Positions 1 through 8,288 are shown, counted from the stretch's first letter. The stretch: 64,000 bases of DNA from Burkholderia cenocepacia (GCF_014211915.1 NZ_CP060040.1:558001-622000); one strand, 5' to 3'. The notes: generated by a model not told the origin, from the sequence alone. Numbers and translations: made by a program.

Positions 1-140
1 ACGTGGAACGCCGCGACGAGCGCGAGGCCCCAGCCGGCCGCGAGGAACGTGGATGCGACCGCGCCGACGCCCTGCCAGGCCAGCAGTGCGATGAAGAGTG
101 CGGTCCCGAGGGACAGCAGGATGAGGCCCGCGCGTGTCAT
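1..140 (-). CDS. HpnL/YbhN-like integral membrane protein, N-terminal fragment
   Basis: Only the first 46 codons are in the window; the gene runs off the left edge. The translation begins MTRAGLILLSLGTALFIALL and continues with a second hydrophobic stretch, two membrane segments joined by a short polar turn. This resembles the N-terminus of the HpnL/lysylphosphatidylglycerol-synthase-like membrane family, often found with hopanoid and lipid genes. The ATG overlaps the stop of the oxygenase gene upstream (ATGA), so the two are translationally coupled in one leftward operon. The family call is by resemblance of a short piece and could be wrong; that it is a membrane protein is safe. Confidence 0.5.
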   Translation of the reverse strand, partial: MTRAGLILLSLGTALFIALLAWQGVGAVASTFLAAGWGLALVAAFH

Positions 141-946
141 GACCCGCTCGTGCGTCGCGTCGCCAGTTGCTTGAACACCTGGCGGAAACCGAAATACGCG
201 ATCGCGTCCTTCATGTTCGAGATGAAGCGCTTCCACGGCCGCATGCCGGGGTTCGTCACGTATTCGAACGTGAGCGATACGCGCATCTCGTTCTGGCCGA
301 GCGGCGTGATGCGGTGGCGCAGCTTGTCGCCGTCGAACAGCACGATGCCGCCGTCGGCGATCTGCACGGAGCCCGGTTCGTCGGCGACGTCCGGGTTGCG
401 CGTATGCAGCTCGTAGTCGAGCCGGCACGACGATTCGTCGATCACGCCGATCAGCAGCGTGTAGCGCCGGCCGTCGTAGTACGACGTGTCGTAGTGCCAG
501 CCGATGTGGTCGCCGGGCTTCGTGTAGTAATACAGCGCGTACGCGTGCGGATCGTCGGCCGGCGACAGCATCAGCTTGTCGCCGGTGATCTTCTCGAGGA
601 AGGAGATGAGTGCCTTCGAGCGATACAGCTCGGCGATGTAGGGTGCCTGCTCGTCGATCGTATGGCGGCTGACGCTGCCGCCCTGCTTGTGGCCGGGCAG
701 GTAATTGCGGTTCAGGCCGGCCTGCATCGCGCGGGCAGCGTTCGCCAGCTTCGCGTGCGCGTCGGCCGGCAGGAAGGCGTCGAGATAGAGGAACGAGCCC
801 TGGCGCGTGTAGTCGCCGCGCAGGCGGTCGAGGTCGAGCTGGCCGACGCAGTCGGCCACGGTGCGATCGGGATCAGCCGCGGCCGCGCGCACGGGCGCGG
901 GGCGTGCCGGGCTCAGCACGGAATCGTCGCGCGTGCTAGGAGTCAT
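137..946 (-). CDS. 2OG-Fe(II) oxygenase family protein
   Basis: This 269-aa protein carries a jelly-roll dioxygenase core. The iron-binding HxD pair lies in GWHYDTSYY, and the distal histidine and following region are in DKLRHRITPLGQNEMRVSLTF, near residues 150-235. Such enzymes couple oxidation of 2-oxoglutarate to hydroxylation of a substrate; the substrate here is unknown. A much longer reading is open upstream, but the ATG at 946 overlaps the TGA of the phosphatidyltransferase gene in an ATGA arrangement, and the homologous-looking part begins soon after, so that start was chosen. Neighbours (a CDP-alcohol phosphatidyltransferase and an HpnL-like membrane protein) suggest a membrane-lipid modification role; this is inference. 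Confidence 0.75.
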   Translation of the reverse strand: MTPSTRDDSVLSPARPAPVRAAAADPDRTVADCVGQLDLDRLRGDYTRQGSFLYLDAFLPADAHAKLANAARAMQAGLNRNYLPGHKQGGSVSRHTIDEQAPYIAELYRSKALISFLEKITGDKLMLSPADDPHAYALYYYTKPGDHIGWHYDTSYYDGRRYTLLIGVIDESSCRLDYELHTRNPDVADEPGSVQIADGGIVLFDGDKLRHRITPLGQNEMRVSLTFEYVTNPGMRPWKRFISNMKDAIAYFGFRQVFKQLATRRTSGS

Positions 947-1638
947 TTGGAAGCCTGGATTTCGGTTGGGTTCTGCGCGGCCGGGTTCTGCGGAAGGTTG
1001 CCGCGCCGCACGATGCGCCACCAGTCGATCACGACCCAGGCGGCGAACAGCGGGGCGCCGATCGACGCCGCGAGCAGGAACGGCTCGACGCCGTCCACGA
1101 GCGTCACGATCGGCAGCAGGTACAGCACGTCTTCGGTCTCGAAGCCGCCGGCGAACGCCTGCTTGGTGCCGGCCTTGCCGGCGATCGACTCGATCCGCAT
1201 GCGAAGGAAGAAAATCAGGGCGACGGCCGCGCCGGCCACCGCGCCGAGCAGCACCGGCGACGCGGCCATCTGGCCGCCCTGCGCGACGATGCCGACGCCC
1301 ATGCTGACGAACAGCGCGACCGTGACGAGCGCATCCGCCGCGAGGTCGTAAAAATGACCGATCTTGCTGGACTTGCCGCTGATGCGCGCGAGCTCGCCAT
1401 CGGTGTGGTCGACGAAGTTCGACAGCACGATCAGGAACGCGCCGGCATTGCTCCAGCCGAAGCCGCCGTGCGCGAGGCACCAGGCGCCGGCGAGGCCGAT
1501 CAGCAGACGAAGGGTAGTGAGGTGATTCGGGGTGACCGGCGTGTCGACGAGCGGTCGGACAAGCGAGCGCGCGAGCCGCGCATCCCAGGTGCGTGGCGGG
1601 GGCGGCTCGGGTCGTGTGGCGGTTTTTCTTTGGTCCAT
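943..1638 (-). CDS. CDP-alcohol phosphatidyltransferase family protein
   Basis: This 231-aa membrane enzyme contains the full family signature DG-x2-AR-x8-G-x3-D-x3-D, seen as HTDGELARISGKSSKIGHFY followed by DLAAD, around residues 80-103. The family transfers a phosphoalcohol headgroup from a CDP-activated donor; the acceptor cannot be read from sequence. Several hydrophobic segments follow (residues about 105-215). The protein begins with a basic, proline-rich cytoplasmic stretch. It is the first gene of a leftward operon whose next two genes overlap one another by 4 bases. A plausible promoter lies about 20 bp upstream. Confidence 0.85.
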   Translation of the reverse strand: MDQRKTATRPEPPPPRTWDARLARSLVRPLVDTPVTPNHLTTLRLLIGLAGAWCLAHGGFGWSNAGAFLIVLSNFVDHTDGELARISGKSSKIGHFYDLAADALVTVALFVSMGVGIVAQGGQMAASPVLLGAVAGAAVALIFFLRMRIESIAGKAGTKQAFAGGFETEDVLYLLPIVTLVDGVEPFLLAASIGAPLFAAWVVIDWWRIVRRGNLPQNPAAQNPTEIQASK

Positions 1639-1656
1639 CGGCGAAATATATACGGA

Positions 1657-1686
1657 ATTGTAATTTGGTGCTTTTTATTCGATCAA
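1657..1686 (-). promoter_or_regulatory. Putative sigma-70 promoter of the phosphatidyltransferase operon
   Basis: On the minus strand TTGATC is followed after 18 bp by TACAAT, inside the only AT-rich stretch of this region and 19 bp from the start codon of the phosphatidyltransferase gene. Match is 4/6 and 5/6 to consensus. No transcription data. Confidence 0.5.
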
Positions 1687-2293
1687 TGTCCTGACATACG
1701 GGAGTGTTACCGCGTCTTGCAGGCATCGGCCGGTTCAAAAACGCACGTGCGAACGGAGCGGCCAACCGGGCCGCCGGACCCGTCTTCCAGTGTGGTCCTC
1801 ATCGCGCCGCTGTCAAGGCCGGACGGGCCTCGCAGGCCGATCCGACCGGGGTTTTCGCGCCGGTCGGCTGGTGTCGCGCAGCGCACGCGACCTTGATCTC
1901 CGTCAGGCCCGGAAAAGCCGCATCGGGCGACAATCGGCCGCGCCGGACTGGTATCGGCGATTGCCGGGCCAAAGGCGGCCAATGTCGATGCAAATCGGTC
2001 GATTGACGCGCGCCGGTCGGCGATCGCGAACCGGCGATTCGCCCGATGCTTTCATGTACCTTTCGCGTGCACCCGGCGCGGGCGGATCGCCTGTCACAGA
2101 ACGGTCGTTCGATACCCGGCAAATCCGGCAAGGATCTTTTGCATCCAGCGGACATTTCGCAGCGATGGCCTCTGCGATACTCCGGACCGTGCCCGTGGTG
2201 CCGGGCCGCCCCTCGCGGCCCCAAGGGCTTCGCGTCGCTCAGGAGACACCCCCCGCGACGTCAACGACAGACCCAAGCGTCAGATAACCAGCC
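1687..2293. other. Intergenic region between divergent operons, no gene seen
   Basis: About 600 bp separates the leftward lipid operon from the rightward CoA-transferase gene. The open frames here have no recognisable protein features and no ribosome-binding sites. The composition remains GC-rich. It presumably holds the promoter of the CoA-transferase gene, but I cannot point to convincing hexamers. The length is large for this gene-dense window. Confidence 0.5.
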
Positions 2294-3808
2294 ATGTCTT
2301 CTTCACGCATCCTCGCTCCCGCCCTGCGTTCGCTCGTCCGCACCGCCGACGAAGCCGCCGCGCTGATCCGCCCCGGCATGACCGTCGCCATGAGCGGCTT
2401 CACCGGGTCGGGCTATCCGAAGGCCGTGCCGACCGCGCTGGCCGCCCACATCGACGCGGCGCACGCGCGCGGCGAGGACTTCCGGATCAACGTGCTGACG
2501 GGCGCGTCGACCGCACCGGAACTCGACGGCGCGCTCGCCCGCACCAACGGCATCTCGATGCGGCTGCCGTACCAGTCCGACCCGACGTTGCGCGACAAGA
2601 TCAACGGCGGCGAAGTCGATTACCAGGACGTCCACCTGAGCCACGTCGCGCAATACGCGTGGTTCGGGCTGTACGGCGATCTCGACGTCGCGATCGTCGA
2701 GGTCGCGGGCATCCGCGAGGACGGGCTGCTGATCCCGTCCGCGTCGATCGGCAACAACAAGACCTGGCTGGAGCGCGCGAAGCACGTGATCCTCGAAGTG
2801 AATGCGCGGCAGCCGCTCGGCCTCGACGGGATGCACGACATCTATTACGGCACCGCGCTGCCGCCGCACCGCAAGCCGATTCCGCTGACGAAGAGCGACG
2901 ACCGGATCGGCGAGCCGTACCTGCGCTGCCCGGCCGACAAGATCGTCGCGATCGTCGAGACCGACGCGCCCGATCGCAGCAATGCGTTCAGCGCGCCGGA
3001 TGCGACGTCCAAGCAGATCGCGCTGCAGCTGATCGACTTCCTGCGCCACGAAGTAAAGCGCGGCCGCCTGCCGGAAAACCTGCTGCCGCTGCAGTCGGGC
3101 GTCGGCAACATCACGAACGCGGTGCTCGCGGAGCTCAGCTCGGCCGGCTTCTCGAACCTGACGGCCTACACCGAGGTGATCCAGGACGGCATGCTCGACT
3201 TGCTCGACGACGGCACGCTGAGCTTCGCGTCGGCCACCGCGCTGTCGCTGAGCCCGGCCGCCGTGCAGCGTTTCGCCGACGAAATCGCGACGTTCCGCGA
3301 GAAGATCGTGCTGCGCCCGCAGGAGATCAGCAACCATCCGGAGCTCGTGCGCCGGCTCGGCTGCATCGCGATGAACGGGATGATCGAAGCCGACATCTAC
3401 GGCAACGTGAACTCGACCCACGTGATGGGCACGAAGATCCAGAACGGCATCGGCGGCTCGGGCGACTTCGCGCGCAACGGCTACCTGTCGTGCTTCATGT
3501 CGGCGAGCACCGCGAAGGGCGGGGCGATCTCGCGGATCGTGCCGATGGCGAGCCACGTCGACCATACCGAGCACGATGTCGCGGTGGTCGTCACCGAGCA
3601 GGGGCTGGCCGACCTGCGGGGCCTGTCGCCGAAGCAGCGCGCGCGCAAGATCATCGCGACCTGCGCGCACCCGGACTACCGCCCGATGCTCGAGGACTAC
3701 TTCGAGCGGGCGTCGCGCGACAGCTTCGGCAAGCACACGCCGCACCTGCTCGCCGAGGCGCTGTCGTGGCACGAGCGCTACGTGCGCACCGGGACGATGA
3801 AGGCCTGA
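2294..3808 (+). CDS. Acetyl-CoA hydrolase / succinyl-CoA:acetate CoA-transferase family
   Basis: This 504-aa protein matches family I CoA-transferases of the AarC/Cat1/Ach1 type over its length. The catalytic glutamate that forms the glutamyl-CoA thioester sits in YTEVIQDG at E294. The glycine-rich GIGGSGDFARNGY segment near residue 390 and SMRLPYQSDPTLRDKIN near residue 88 are also typical. The likely reaction moves CoA between succinyl-CoA and acetate, or hydrolyses acetyl-CoA, in the cytoplasm. It stands alone: the lipid operon upstream is divergent and the efflux gene downstream is convergent. Members of this family are often annotated as hydrolases although several are transferases; sequence alone does not settle which. 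Confidence 0.88.
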   Translation: MSSSRILAPALRSLVRTADEAAALIRPGMTVAMSGFTGSGYPKAVPTALAAHIDAAHARGEDFRINVLTGASTAPELDGALARTNGISMRLPYQSDPTLRDKINGGEVDYQDVHLSHVAQYAWFGLYGDLDVAIVEVAGIREDGLLIPSASIGNNKTWLERAKHVILEVNARQPLGLDGMHDIYYGTALPPHRKPIPLTKSDDRIGEPYLRCPADKIVAIVETDAPDRSNAFSAPDATSKQIALQLIDFLRHEVKRGRLPENLLPLQSGVGNITNAVLAELSSAGFSNLTAYTEVIQDGMLDLLDDGTLSFASATALSLSPAAVQRFADEIATFREKIVLRPQEISNHPELVRRLGCIAMNGMIEADIYGNVNSTHVMGTKIQNGIGGSGDFARNGYLSCFMSASTAKGGAISRIVPMASHVDHTEHDVAVVVTEQGLADLRGLSPKQRARKIIATCAHPDYRPMLEDYFERASRDSFGKHTPHLLAEALSWHERYVRTGTMKA

Positions 3809-3818
3809 CGCGGCCTCG

Positions 3819-3840
3819 GACGGGCGCATGCGTGCCCGTC
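3819..3840. terminator. Hairpin between convergent CoA-transferase and MFS genes
   Basis: GACGGGC and GCCCGTC form a 7-bp stem around an 8-nt GCATGCGT loop, right at the junction of two convergent genes; it touches the stop codon of the MFS gene. There is no T tract on either strand, so a terminator role is tentative. Confidence 0.35.
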
Positions 3841-5377
3841 AATCCAGCGCCGCATGCGCGACGTCGACGCTCGCCGTCTTCTGCGGCGGGCGGATCAGCA
3901 GCAACAGCGGGATCATCAGCAGCGTCGCGACGAACATCAGCTTGAAATCGTTCAGGTACGCGATCATCGCGGCCTGCTGGTTGATCGTGCGGTCGAGCAG
4001 CGCGAGGTCGACACGGCTGCCGGCCAGCGCCTGCACGGCCGGGTCGAACGGCGTGATGTGGGTCGCGAGGTCGGCATGCGCGACCTGCGTGTTGCGCGTC
4101 ATCAGCGTCTGCACGATCGAGATGCCGATACTGCTGCCGATGTTGCGCATCAGGCTGTAGGTGGCCGTGCCGTCCGCGCGCAGCTCGGGCGGCAGCGTCG
4201 AGAACGACAGCGCGCTCAGCGGCACGAACACGAGCCCGAGGCCGAAGCCCTGGATCACGCCGGGCCATACGATGTCCGCTTCGGACAGCACGATCGTGTA
4301 CTGCATCATCTGCCACAGCGCGAGCGCGGAAATCGCCAGCCCGGCGAGCAGCAGCATCCGCGCATCCACGTATTTCAGCAGCCTCCCGACGAACAGCATC
4401 GCGATCATCGTGCCGGCGCCGCTCGGCGCGGTGACGAGGCCCGTCGTCGCGACCGGGTAGCCCATCAGGTTCTGCAGCATCGGCGGCAGCAGCGCGCGAG
4501 TGGCATACAGCACCGCGCCGACCACGAAGATGAACAGCGTGCCCGTCGCGAAATTCGGATCGCGCAGCAATTCCGACTTGAAGAACGACGCCTTGCCGAC
4601 GGTCGCCGTGTGTGCGAGGAAGAACGCGAAGCTCAGGGCCGCGACGAGCGCCTCGATGCGGATCTCGTACGAACCGAACCAGTCGAGCTGCTCGCCGCGA
4701 TCGAGCATCGCCTGGAACGCGCCGATCGCGAGCGCGAGCGTCGCGAAGCCGAACGCGTCGAATTTCACGTGCGGACGCGGCGCGCGTGCCGGCAGGAAGG
4801 TCATCACGCCGGCGAGCGCGAACGCGCCGATCGGCACGTTGATGAAGAACACCCAGCGCCAGTTGTAGCTGTCGGTGAGCCAGCCGCCGAGCGTCGGGCC
4901 GAGAATGGGGCCGACCATCACGCCCATTCCCCAGATCGCCATTGCCTGGCCCTGTTTCTCGCGAGGATTGATGTCGAGCAGGATCGATTGCGACAGCGGC
5001 ACCAGCGCGGCGCCGAACACGCCCTGCAGCAGCCGCGCGCCGACGATCTGCACGAGCGTCTCGGACAGCCCGCACAGCGCCGACGCGACCGTGAAGCCCG
5101 CGATCGACACGATCAGCAGCCGCTTCACGCTGAGCCGGTCGGACAGCCAGCCGGTGAGCGGCGTCGCGATCGCCGCGGCGACGATGTAGGAGGTCAGCAC
5201 CCACGTGATTTCGTCCTGCGACGCGGACAGCGTGCCCTGCATGTGCGGCAGCGCGACGTTCGCGATCGTGCTGTCGAGGGTCTGGATCAGCGTCGCGAGC
5301 ATGATCGACAGGGTCAGCATCGGCCGGTTCAGGGCGGGCGAGGCGGGAGTATCGGCGGCGTCGGCGGCGGGGTTCAA
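3839..5377 (-). CDS. DHA2-family (EmrB/QacA-type) multidrug efflux MFS transporter
   Basis: This 512-aa protein has the 14-segment layout of the DHA2 drug:H+ antiporters. The N-terminal half shows LIQTLDSTIANVALPHM (motif D1), GWLSDRLSVKRLL (motif A) and the helix-5 antiporter motif GPILGPTLGGWLTD (motif C). It would export hydrophobic compounds across the inner membrane, alone or with a membrane fusion protein and outer-membrane channel encoded elsewhere. The divergent marR gene and a 14-bp palindrome between the two genes suggest MarR control and induction by a small ligand. The substrate is unknown. Confidence 0.88.
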   Translation of the reverse strand: MNPAADAADTPASPALNRPMLTLSIMLATLIQTLDSTIANVALPHMQGTLSASQDEITWVLTSYIVAAAIATPLTGWLSDRLSVKRLLIVSIAGFTVASALCGLSETLVQIVGARLLQGVFGAALVPLSQSILLDINPREKQGQAMAIWGMGVMVGPILGPTLGGWLTDSYNWRWVFFINVPIGAFALAGVMTFLPARAPRPHVKFDAFGFATLALAIGAFQAMLDRGEQLDWFGSYEIRIEALVAALSFAFFLAHTATVGKASFFKSELLRDPNFATGTLFIFVVGAVLYATRALLPPMLQNLMGYPVATTGLVTAPSGAGTMIAMLFVGRLLKYVDARMLLLAGLAISALALWQMMQYTIVLSEADIVWPGVIQGFGLGLVFVPLSALSFSTLPPELRADGTATYSLMRNIGSSIGISIVQTLMTRNTQVAHADLATHITPFDPAVQALAGSRVDLALLDRTINQQAAMIAYLNDFKLMFVATLLMIPLLLLIRPPQKTASVDVAHAALD

Positions 5378-5431
5378 GCGGTGTCTCCGTGGGGCGGCCG
5401 CCGTGGTCGGCGATCCGGTATGGCGTGAATT

Positions 5432-5445
5432 ATAAGCATGCTTAT
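5432..5445. promoter_or_regulatory. Putative MarR operator, perfect 14-bp palindrome
   Basis: ATAAGCATGCTTAT is a perfect palindrome in the AT-rich gap between the divergent efflux and marR genes, with a further GCTTAT half-site at 5455-5460. Size, symmetry and place fit a MarR-dimer operator covering the efflux promoter. Confidence 0.65.
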
Positions 5446-5499
5446 TATATAGCCGCTTATCGCCGGGTCGCGAGCCACGGGCCGGTTCCGGCTTGACCC

Positions 5500-5505
5500 T
5501 ATAAT
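5500..5505 (+). promoter_or_regulatory. Consensus -10 hexamer placing the marR start codon at the transcript 5' end
   Basis: TATAAT ends 6 bp before the ATG of marR. The usual distance from -10 to transcription start puts the first nucleotide at or next to the A of the ATG at 5512. No Shine-Dalgarno sequence precedes the ATG, consistent with a leaderless mRNA. No good -35 is seen. Confidence 0.5.
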
Positions 5506-5511
5506 CGCCGC

Positions 5512-5952
5512 ATGGACAAGACCTACGAGAACCGGATCGGTTACCTGATCGCCGACGTGGCCCGCCTCAATGGACGCCTGTTCGACCGGCGCGCGAAGCG
5601 CATCGGGCTGACGCGGGCGCAAAGCCGCGTGCTCGCGTACCTGACGTGGAAGGGCGAGATGAACCAGGCGCGGCTCGCCGAATGGCTCGAGATCACGCCG
5701 ATCTCGCTCACGCGGCTGCTCGACCGGATGGAAAGCTATGGCTGGATTGAACGCATCGCGAACGACGACGATCGCCGCGCGTTCGTAATCCGGCTGACCG
5801 ACAAGTCGCGCGAGATCTTTCCGCAGATGCTGGAGGTGGGCGATACCGTCGCCGACGACGGGCTGCGCGGCTTCACGCCCGACGAGCGCGATACGCTGGT
5901 GCGGCTGCTCGGGCGAGTGCGCCGCAACCTGATCGACTGTGGCGGCGAGTGA
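5512..5952 (+). CDS. MarR-family transcriptional regulator
   Basis: This 146-aa protein is a typical MarR repressor: a helical dimerisation region at both ends and a winged helix in the middle (residues about 30-105), with LAEWLEITPISLTRLLDRMESYGWIER as the recognition region and DDDRRAFVIRLTDKSREIF as the wing and following helix. It likely represses the divergent DHA2 efflux gene and itself through the palindrome at 5432-5445. The start lacks a ribosome-binding site but has TATAAT just upstream, suggesting a leaderless message. Confidence 0.9.
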   Translation: MDKTYENRIGYLIADVARLNGRLFDRRAKRIGLTRAQSRVLAYLTWKGEMNQARLAEWLEITPISLTRLLDRMESYGWIERIANDDDRRAFVIRLTDKSREIFPQMLEVGDTVADDGLRGFTPDERDTLVRLLGRVRRNLIDCGGE

Positions 5953-6069
5953 CGCGGGCGTCCGGCCGGGTGCACCGGGCAACGGGAAGGCGTCGTGAAT
6001 CCCGGCCCGCGTACGAGCACGATGAAGGCGCGCCGCAAGAAGGCGGCCGAGGAGATGCCGGCGCGCTGC

Positions 6070-6567
6070 TTAACGGGACAGCGCCGCCAGCATGTACGCC
6101 GCAAGATAGAGCCCCACCCCGTACGACAGATGCGTGACGAGGCTGCGCCGGCGCGCGACACCCGGCTGCGGCGTGCGCGACGCCGCGATGCCGAAGCCGA
6201 ACGCCGGCTGCATCACGAAGAATGGCGCGACCACGCTCGCGAGCCCGGCGACGACTGCGGGAAGCGGCGTCGGCGCATCGATCCATGCCGGGCCGGCAAT
6301 CAGCACGGGTAGTGCCGCGAACGCGATGCCGATCGCGTAATGCGCGACCCAGCCGAGCGCGCGTTCGCCGGCCACGGGTGCGGCGGCGACGATCGACGCA
6401 TGCCGGAACCGGCCGTGCATCATGTGGCCGAGCCAGCGGCCGACCAGCGCGTAGTCGAGCGACGGAATCCCGAACGCATGCCGCCGGAACAGCGTCCATA
6501 GGTCCATCAACAGCGTGGCGCCCGCGCCGATCAACAGCAGTTTGAGCAGGATGTCGGACGGGCTCAT
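6070..6567 (-). CDS. DUF2938 family membrane protein
   Basis: This 165-aa protein has about four hydrophobic segments and the pattern of DUF2938: a first segment with GAGATLLMDLWTLFRRHAFGIPSL, then GRWLGHMMHGRFRH, the segment ending HYAIGIAFAALPVL, and a C-terminal LVTHLSYGVGLYLAAYMLA. The function of the family is not known. The start at 6567 was chosen because GGAGG lies at proper spacing; an upstream in-frame ATG has none. It is divergent from a MerR regulator whose dyad operator lies inside a promoter pointing at this gene, so this is probably the regulator's main target. Confidence 0.8.
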   Translation of the reverse strand: MSPSDILLKLLLIGAGATLLMDLWTLFRRHAFGIPSLDYALVGRWLGHMMHGRFRHASIVAAAPVAGERALGWVAHYAIGIAFAALPVLIAGPAWIDAPTPLPAVVAGLASVVAPFFVMQPAFGFGIAASRTPQPGVARRRSLVTHLSYGVGLYLAAYMLAALSR

Positions 6568-6665
6568 CGCGCACCTCCGCAGCGAGTAGCGATGCGGTAT
6601 GGCGGAATACGACGCGGGTTCAACGGTTTCATGGCGGTCCGGGCTTGTCTTCATGGAGTCGAGCG

Positions 6666-6700
6666 ACTATCTTGCAACTTCAAGTTCACTTGAGGTCAAG
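6666..6700 (-). promoter_or_regulatory. MerR-type elongated-spacer promoter with SoxR-box-like dyad
   Basis: On the minus strand a -35 TTGACC (6700-6695) is followed 20 bp later by a weak -10 CAAGAT (6674-6669). The over-long spacer holds the dyad seen on the plus strand as CTTCAAGTTCACTTGAGG (6678-6695), which matches 16 of 18 positions of the E. coli SoxR box as I recall it. Long spacers with a central dyad are the hallmark of MerR-family promoters. The promoter points to the DUF2938 gene, while the dyad lies just ahead of the merR start, so it could also autoregulate. Confidence 0.7.
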
Positions 6701-6701
6701 C

Positions 6702-7127
6702 ATGAGCCGACTGGACATTGCGGACGTGGCGCGGCGCACGGGGCTGCCCGCCTCGACGCTGCGTTACTACGAGGAAAAAGGGCTGATCGTTCCGATCGGC
6801 CGGCATGGGCTGCGGCGGCAATACGACGAGGCGGTGCTGGAGCGCCTGGCGTTGATCGCGCTCGGCCGCGAGGCCGGTTTCTCGCTCGACGACATCCTCG
6901 CGATGGTCGGCGCGGAGGGCCGACCCGCGATCGATCGCGCCAAGCTCGACGGCAAGGCCGACGAGCTCGACCGCACGATCCGCCGTCTCGGCGCCGTGCG
7001 CGATGCGCTGCGGCATGCGGCCGTGTGCCCGGCGGCGAACCATCTCGAGTGCCCGTCGTTCCAGAAGCTGCTGCGTATTGCCGCGCATCGTCATCCGGCG
7101 CGCCGTGCGAAGGGGGAAGGGGCGTAG
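6702..7127 (+). CDS. MerR-family transcriptional regulator
   Basis: This 141-aa protein starts with the MerR winged helix-turn-helix (SRLDIADVARRTGLPASTLRYYEEKGLI, residues 2-29), followed by the second part of the DNA-binding domain and a dimerisation coiled coil (about 78-107). The C-terminal tail has two cysteines in VCPAANHLECPSF. It is not the four-cysteine iron-sulfur cluster of SoxR nor a plain metal-binding pattern, so the effector is open. The ATG at 6702 follows TGAGGTCAAGC, a fair ribosome-binding site; a longer frame upstream was rejected because it would run through the operator. Confidence 0.88.
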   Translation: MSRLDIADVARRTGLPASTLRYYEEKGLIVPIGRHGLRRQYDEAVLERLALIALGREAGFSLDDILAMVGAEGRPAIDRAKLDGKADELDRTIRRLGAVRDALRHAAVCPAANHLECPSFQKLLRIAAHRHPARRAKGEGA

Positions 7128-7275
7128 GCGGCGAGCCGGCGCGAAGCGGGCGGCGCGGTAGCGGGTCGACAGGAAGGCGGCGACGTGGCGATGTAGTCGG
7201 CTTGACGTGCCGGGTCGAGAAAAGGCGATGCCGTCAGTGGGGCCTTCGACGTCAGCGAAGCCGCCTACGCCGGAC

Positions 7276-8157
7276 TCACCCCGCGTAATACACGCGGCAT
7301 TCCATCTCGCGCCCGCGCACGATCCGCTTGCCGACGAGCGCGCCGTACGTTTCGGTGAAGACGGTGCGCTGGTGCTCGCACTGCACGGCGTCGTAGAAGT
7401 AGAGCGAGACCCAGTCGGTCGGCCGGCCGGCTTCCGGCGTGCGCATGGCCGCATGCTGGCTCAGCGCCGTGAAATGCCAGCCGCCCTTGGTCATGTGCAT
7501 CACCGGCGGCGGCACGTAGCCGTCCGCGTTCAGGCGCCGGTGCGCGAGCGTCGGCAGCACACCCGCGGCCGCCTTGTTGCGGTACTGGCGATCGATGTAC
7601 AGCAGCAGCTCGACGGGCGGTTCCGTGCCGGGGCCGGCGCTTTGCATGTGGCCTTGCCAGCGCCGGCGGCGGCTCAGTACGTCGTCGAGCGCGGCGCGGA
7701 TGCCGGCCGCGCGCCGCGGGCCGACGCCCGCGATCATTTCGAGCTGGCCGTTGCGCGCCGCGCGTTCGAGCTCCTCCAGCGTGTCGATGTGCAGCGCGTC
7801 ATGAATGCGCAGTGCGAGCGCGTGGCCGATGCCCGGCACCGCTTCGAATGCCGACGCGCGTTCCGCGTCACCGCGCAAGCGGTCGAGCTGGCGCCAGCGG
7901 CCCGTCACCAGCAGCTCGGCGATCGCCTGCGCGACGCCCGCGCCGATGTCGGGCAGCGCGCCGAGCGCCTCGACGCCGCCGGTGTCGAACACGCCGCGGA
8001 TGTCGCGGTCGAGCGCGTCGACCGTATCGGCCGCGGCGCGGTATGCGGCCACCCGGTACGGGTTCGCGCCCTGGTCGACGAGCCACTGCGCGGCCTCGCG
8101 CAGGCAGGCCGCGACAGGCCGGTTTTCCTCGTACGTCTGGCTGACGGTCGACTGCAT
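7276..8157 (-). CDS. PolX-like helix-hairpin-helix protein without polymerase domain
   Basis: About 293 aa. Residues 15-170 resemble the N-terminal 8-kDa/HhH region of family X DNA polymerases: NPYRVAAYRAAADTVDALDRDI, LGALPDIGAGVAQAIAELLVTG, FEAVPGIGHALALRIHDALHIDTLEELE and MIAGVGPRRAAGIRAALDD, i.e. repeated hairpin motifs. No nucleotidyltransferase catalytic GS/DxD core follows. Instead there is an unassigned C-terminal region of about 120 residues (LLYIDRQYRNKAAAGVLPTL to CRVYYAG). It probably binds DNA; any enzymatic role is unknown. An alternative GTG start lies 7 codons upstream (8178); the ATG was preferred. Confidence 0.7.
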   Translation of the reverse strand: MQSTVSQTYEENRPVAACLREAAQWLVDQGANPYRVAAYRAAADTVDALDRDIRGVFDTGGVEALGALPDIGAGVAQAIAELLVTGRWRQLDRLRGDAERASAFEAVPGIGHALALRIHDALHIDTLEELERAARNGQLEMIAGVGPRRAAGIRAALDDVLSRRRRWQGHMQSAGPGTEPPVELLLYIDRQYRNKAAAGVLPTLAHRRLNADGYVPPPVMHMTKGGWHFTALSQHAAMRTPEAGRPTDWVSLYFYDAVQCEHQRTVFTETYGALVGKRIVRGREMECRVYYAG

Positions 8158-8288
8158 GGCAAGGGACCCGGAAAGCACAAACGGAATGGACGCGGCGAGC
8201 GGTGCGCCGGTCGGCTGTCAACCATTGTCGCGACGCGCGATGAAGAAAACTTGATGCGCGTCAATGGCAAACGTAACACAGGCGCGCG

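Noticed and set aside
3..416. Long open frames antisense to the genes across most of the window
   Set aside because: They are arginine/alanine-rich shadow frames expected at this GC content, without ribosome-binding sites or recognisable domains.
1790..2287. A gene in the gap before the CoA-transferase
   Set aside because: Several overlapping frames exist on both strands, all with biased composition and no start signals.
6702..7127. Calling the MerR protein SoxR
   Set aside because: The operator looks like a SoxR box, but the C-terminus has only two cysteines in a C-x7-C pattern and lacks the 2Fe-2S cluster motif.
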